64,000 bases of DNA from Casuarina equisetifolia. Taxonomy: Eukaryota; Streptophyta; Magnoliopsida; Fagales; Casuarinaceae. Below, piece by piece: positions 62,701 through 64,000 of the stretch. The number at the start of each line of letters is the position of its first letter. Within the stretch, counting starts at the first letter, position 1. The translations under genes were made by a program, and so were the position numbers. The notes under the pieces were generated by a model that searched no databases, was not told the DNA's origin, and was given only the letters and a program-made list of their open reading frames with translations. The stretch lies in assembly GCA_028551475.1 (NCBI GenBank), contig CM052355.1, positions 18,435,543-18,499,542 on the forward strand, in the 5' to 3' direction.

Positions 62701-63832
62701 CATATTTCACATGCTATTTGCGCAAATACTGTCAAAAATACTGAAAGAAATACCCTGTGAATGGCATTAACAACATAATCTGTGTGTTCTTCAAGTATTC
62801 CACCATCCATTGCAGAATGTTCACCTTCAAGATCCACAGCAAACCAGTCTAGCCTGGAAGTATAACGGTTGGGTAACTGAAAGCTAGCTACATCAAAATC
62901 TAATTCTCGCTCTTCAGGAGTTAAGGAGGCTTCCTGATAAAATGAACGCTCAATAGGGCCTCCTTGAAATGCCCGATCAGATTCTGCTGCCAAGGATCGT
63001 ACCTGTAAAATGTAATGAGAATAAAACAACTGACAGAATCTTGTATAGATAAACAATCTTGACAACAAAGGTACTCAGTATGAAAAAATATATTTCTCTA
63101 TCACATAATGCATTCTACATATATCCTAGACAAATTGAAGATGGATCGGGTCTAAGACTGAACAAATTAGGAATCAATTTACAAGCTCCATCACATGTTA
63201 TGATTTTGAATCTTAGTAAGTATCACAGAATAAAGAATCTGCTAAACTTTGGTGAAAATTTATATTAAATTGGGCATTATGCTGAGAAAAGATCACCAAT
63301 TCCTTTTCTGTATTATTGCAGCAGATCCTCCATCATATCTTCTGCTACAGAAGGAGATATCCATTGCTGATGCCCATTTGAATTACGTCCACCGTAGTTA
63401 GGAATACAATTCTTCTTCAATCAGTTGTTTTAGATTAGAAAAACATTCCCCAACACCTAGAATAGCTTTTAAAAGGCTAAATAACTAAGCCTTTTGAGTA
63501 CATTATAACCAAATTCAAAGAGCAAATGAGGAAGACCTTGCCTGTTTGTAGCTACCACCATTGCCGGGAATGAAAAGAACTGGAACACCACTAAGCTTCT
63601 TCAGGTGCTCCTTAAAATCGATCTTTCTCCATCCTTCATGGTACAAATACAATCCATACTTTCCTGTTGACGCACCTTCTGGTGATGAGATTGGAATGTA
63701 TGTCGGATACATGTATGTCATGATACAGCCATTTGAAATAGGTTTCAATAAGCCATACAAAGCAGCAAGACCAATCCATATGGCAACAGCAGCAACAACC
63801 ACTAGTCTAAATTTGGCTCTGAAGCCTTGCAT
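50735..63832 (-). CDS. GPI inositol-deacylase, PGAP1-like
   Basis: Encodes 1,102 aa. PGAP1 removes the acyl chain from the inositol of GPI anchors in the ER. Eighteen exons keep the frame: 63832-63542, 63002-62754, 62181-61991, 61871-61700, 61219-61082, 61007-60839, 59307-59183, 58738-58562, 58318-58208, 57384-57265, 57128-56972, 56103-55940, 55754-55668, 54601-54273, 53810-53729, 53484-53345, 51890-51617, 51067-50735. There is an N-terminal membrane anchor, then LFIPGNGGSYKQ and the lipase motif VGHSMGG with nucleophile Ser213. Later domains carry PPTNGFMISSTGMKNVWLSMEHQ and FWLGPTDMRGF; the C-terminus has several membrane helices. Intron 1 has a GC donor (CAG/GCAAGG). The exon 17 acceptor is the least certain. 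Intron 6 holds an LTR relic. Confidence 0.92.
52512..52539. repeat. Perfect 12-base-pair hairpin in PGAP1 intron 16
   Basis: TGGTATCAAAAG (52512-52523), a 4-base loop, then CTTTTGATACCA (52528-52539). It is transcribed as part of the intron, so it would fold in the pre-mRNA. Confidence 0.85.
60199..60210 (-). other. Degenerate retrotransposon primer-binding site
   Basis: On the minus strand TGGTGTTAGAGC, two differences from the common Met-tRNA primer site TGGTATCAGAGC. It lies two bases after the end of the LTR relic, the normal spacing. Confidence 0.7.
60213..60538 (-). mobile_element. LTR relic in PGAP1 intron 6 (Copia-type)
   Basis: Read on the minus strand, a 326-base segment starts TGTTAGATGTGGAGTC and ends CCCCAACA, with the required TG and CA ends. 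A TATA-like CTATAAAAG lies inside, and a primer-binding site follows at once. No internal genes or second LTR were found nearby, so it is a truncated 5' end. It has the same orientation as the host gene. Confidence 0.7.
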
Positions 63833-64000
63833 TGTTGGATAATCTTTCACTCCTTATCCAAGTTACTTTGCATATCCTTCTGTCTGGGACAAGAACTACT
63901 GCCTAAAGGACAAAAATAAAAAAGAAAAACCAGCGATTCAGTTATACAATCTAGTCCAAAATATCAATATGTCACAATACAATCTGATCGATAAAATTCA
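63833..64000. other. Upstream flank of the PGAP1-like gene
   Basis: 5' UTR or promoter of the minus-strand gene; nothing else recognised before the window edge. Confidence 0.5.

Noticed and set aside
1..64000. CRISPR arrays, operons, phage or organelle insertions
   Set aside because: No regular spaced repeats, no polycistronic coding layout and no plastid or mitochondrial genes were seen. All genes have plant nuclear structure.

Overview
The window is ordinary nuclear gene space of a flowering plant, almost certainly a eudicot. The genes are split by many GT-AG introns with T-rich acceptors, the intergenic DNA is AT-rich, and every recognisable protein belongs to a plant family. Nothing bacterial, viral or organellar was seen. 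The species cannot be named from the sequence. All gene models were built by reading splice sites by eye. The reading frame closes over every exon junction in each model, which is the main reason for confidence.

Layout, left to right. (1) 0.9-9.7 kb: two tandem eight-exon cystinosin-type PQ-loop transporter genes (+), followed by a decayed B3-domain pseudogene, a nest of small LTR-type repeats that look like TRIM elements, and a relic of a third cystinosin copy (its last exon only). (2) 14.4-19.1 kb: a small plant-specific Cys-motif protein and a single-exon FAR1-related (FRS) transposase-derived transcription factor (both +). (3) 20.8-31.3 kb: a TPX2-domain WVD2-like microtubule protein and an eight-exon peptidyl serine alpha-galactosyltransferase (both -). 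(4) 32.5-36.3 kb: a membrane-anchored C2H2 zinc-finger protein (+), divergent from the galactosyltransferase. (5) 38.5-39.6 kb: an R2R3-MYB gene (-), followed by about 5 kb without a supported gene. (6) 44.6-48.7 kb: a family-92 glycosyltransferase and a RING E3 ligase of RNF168-like layout (both +). (7) 50.7-63.8 kb: an 18-exon PGAP1-like GPI inositol-deacylase (-), with an LTR relic and primer-binding site in intron 6.

The genes do not form one pathway. Two loosely shared themes are glycosylation and the secretory pathway (SERGT1, GT92, PGAP1) and nuclear regulation (FRS, MYB, RING). The most informative points are the cystinosin triplication with graded decay, the TRIM-like nest, the B3 pseudogene, the mirrored exon structure of the two halves of the galactosyltransferase, two GC-AG introns, a palindromic double G-box upstream of the WVD2-like gene, and ubiquitin-binding-like motifs in the RING protein. 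I found no convincing new multi-gene system.
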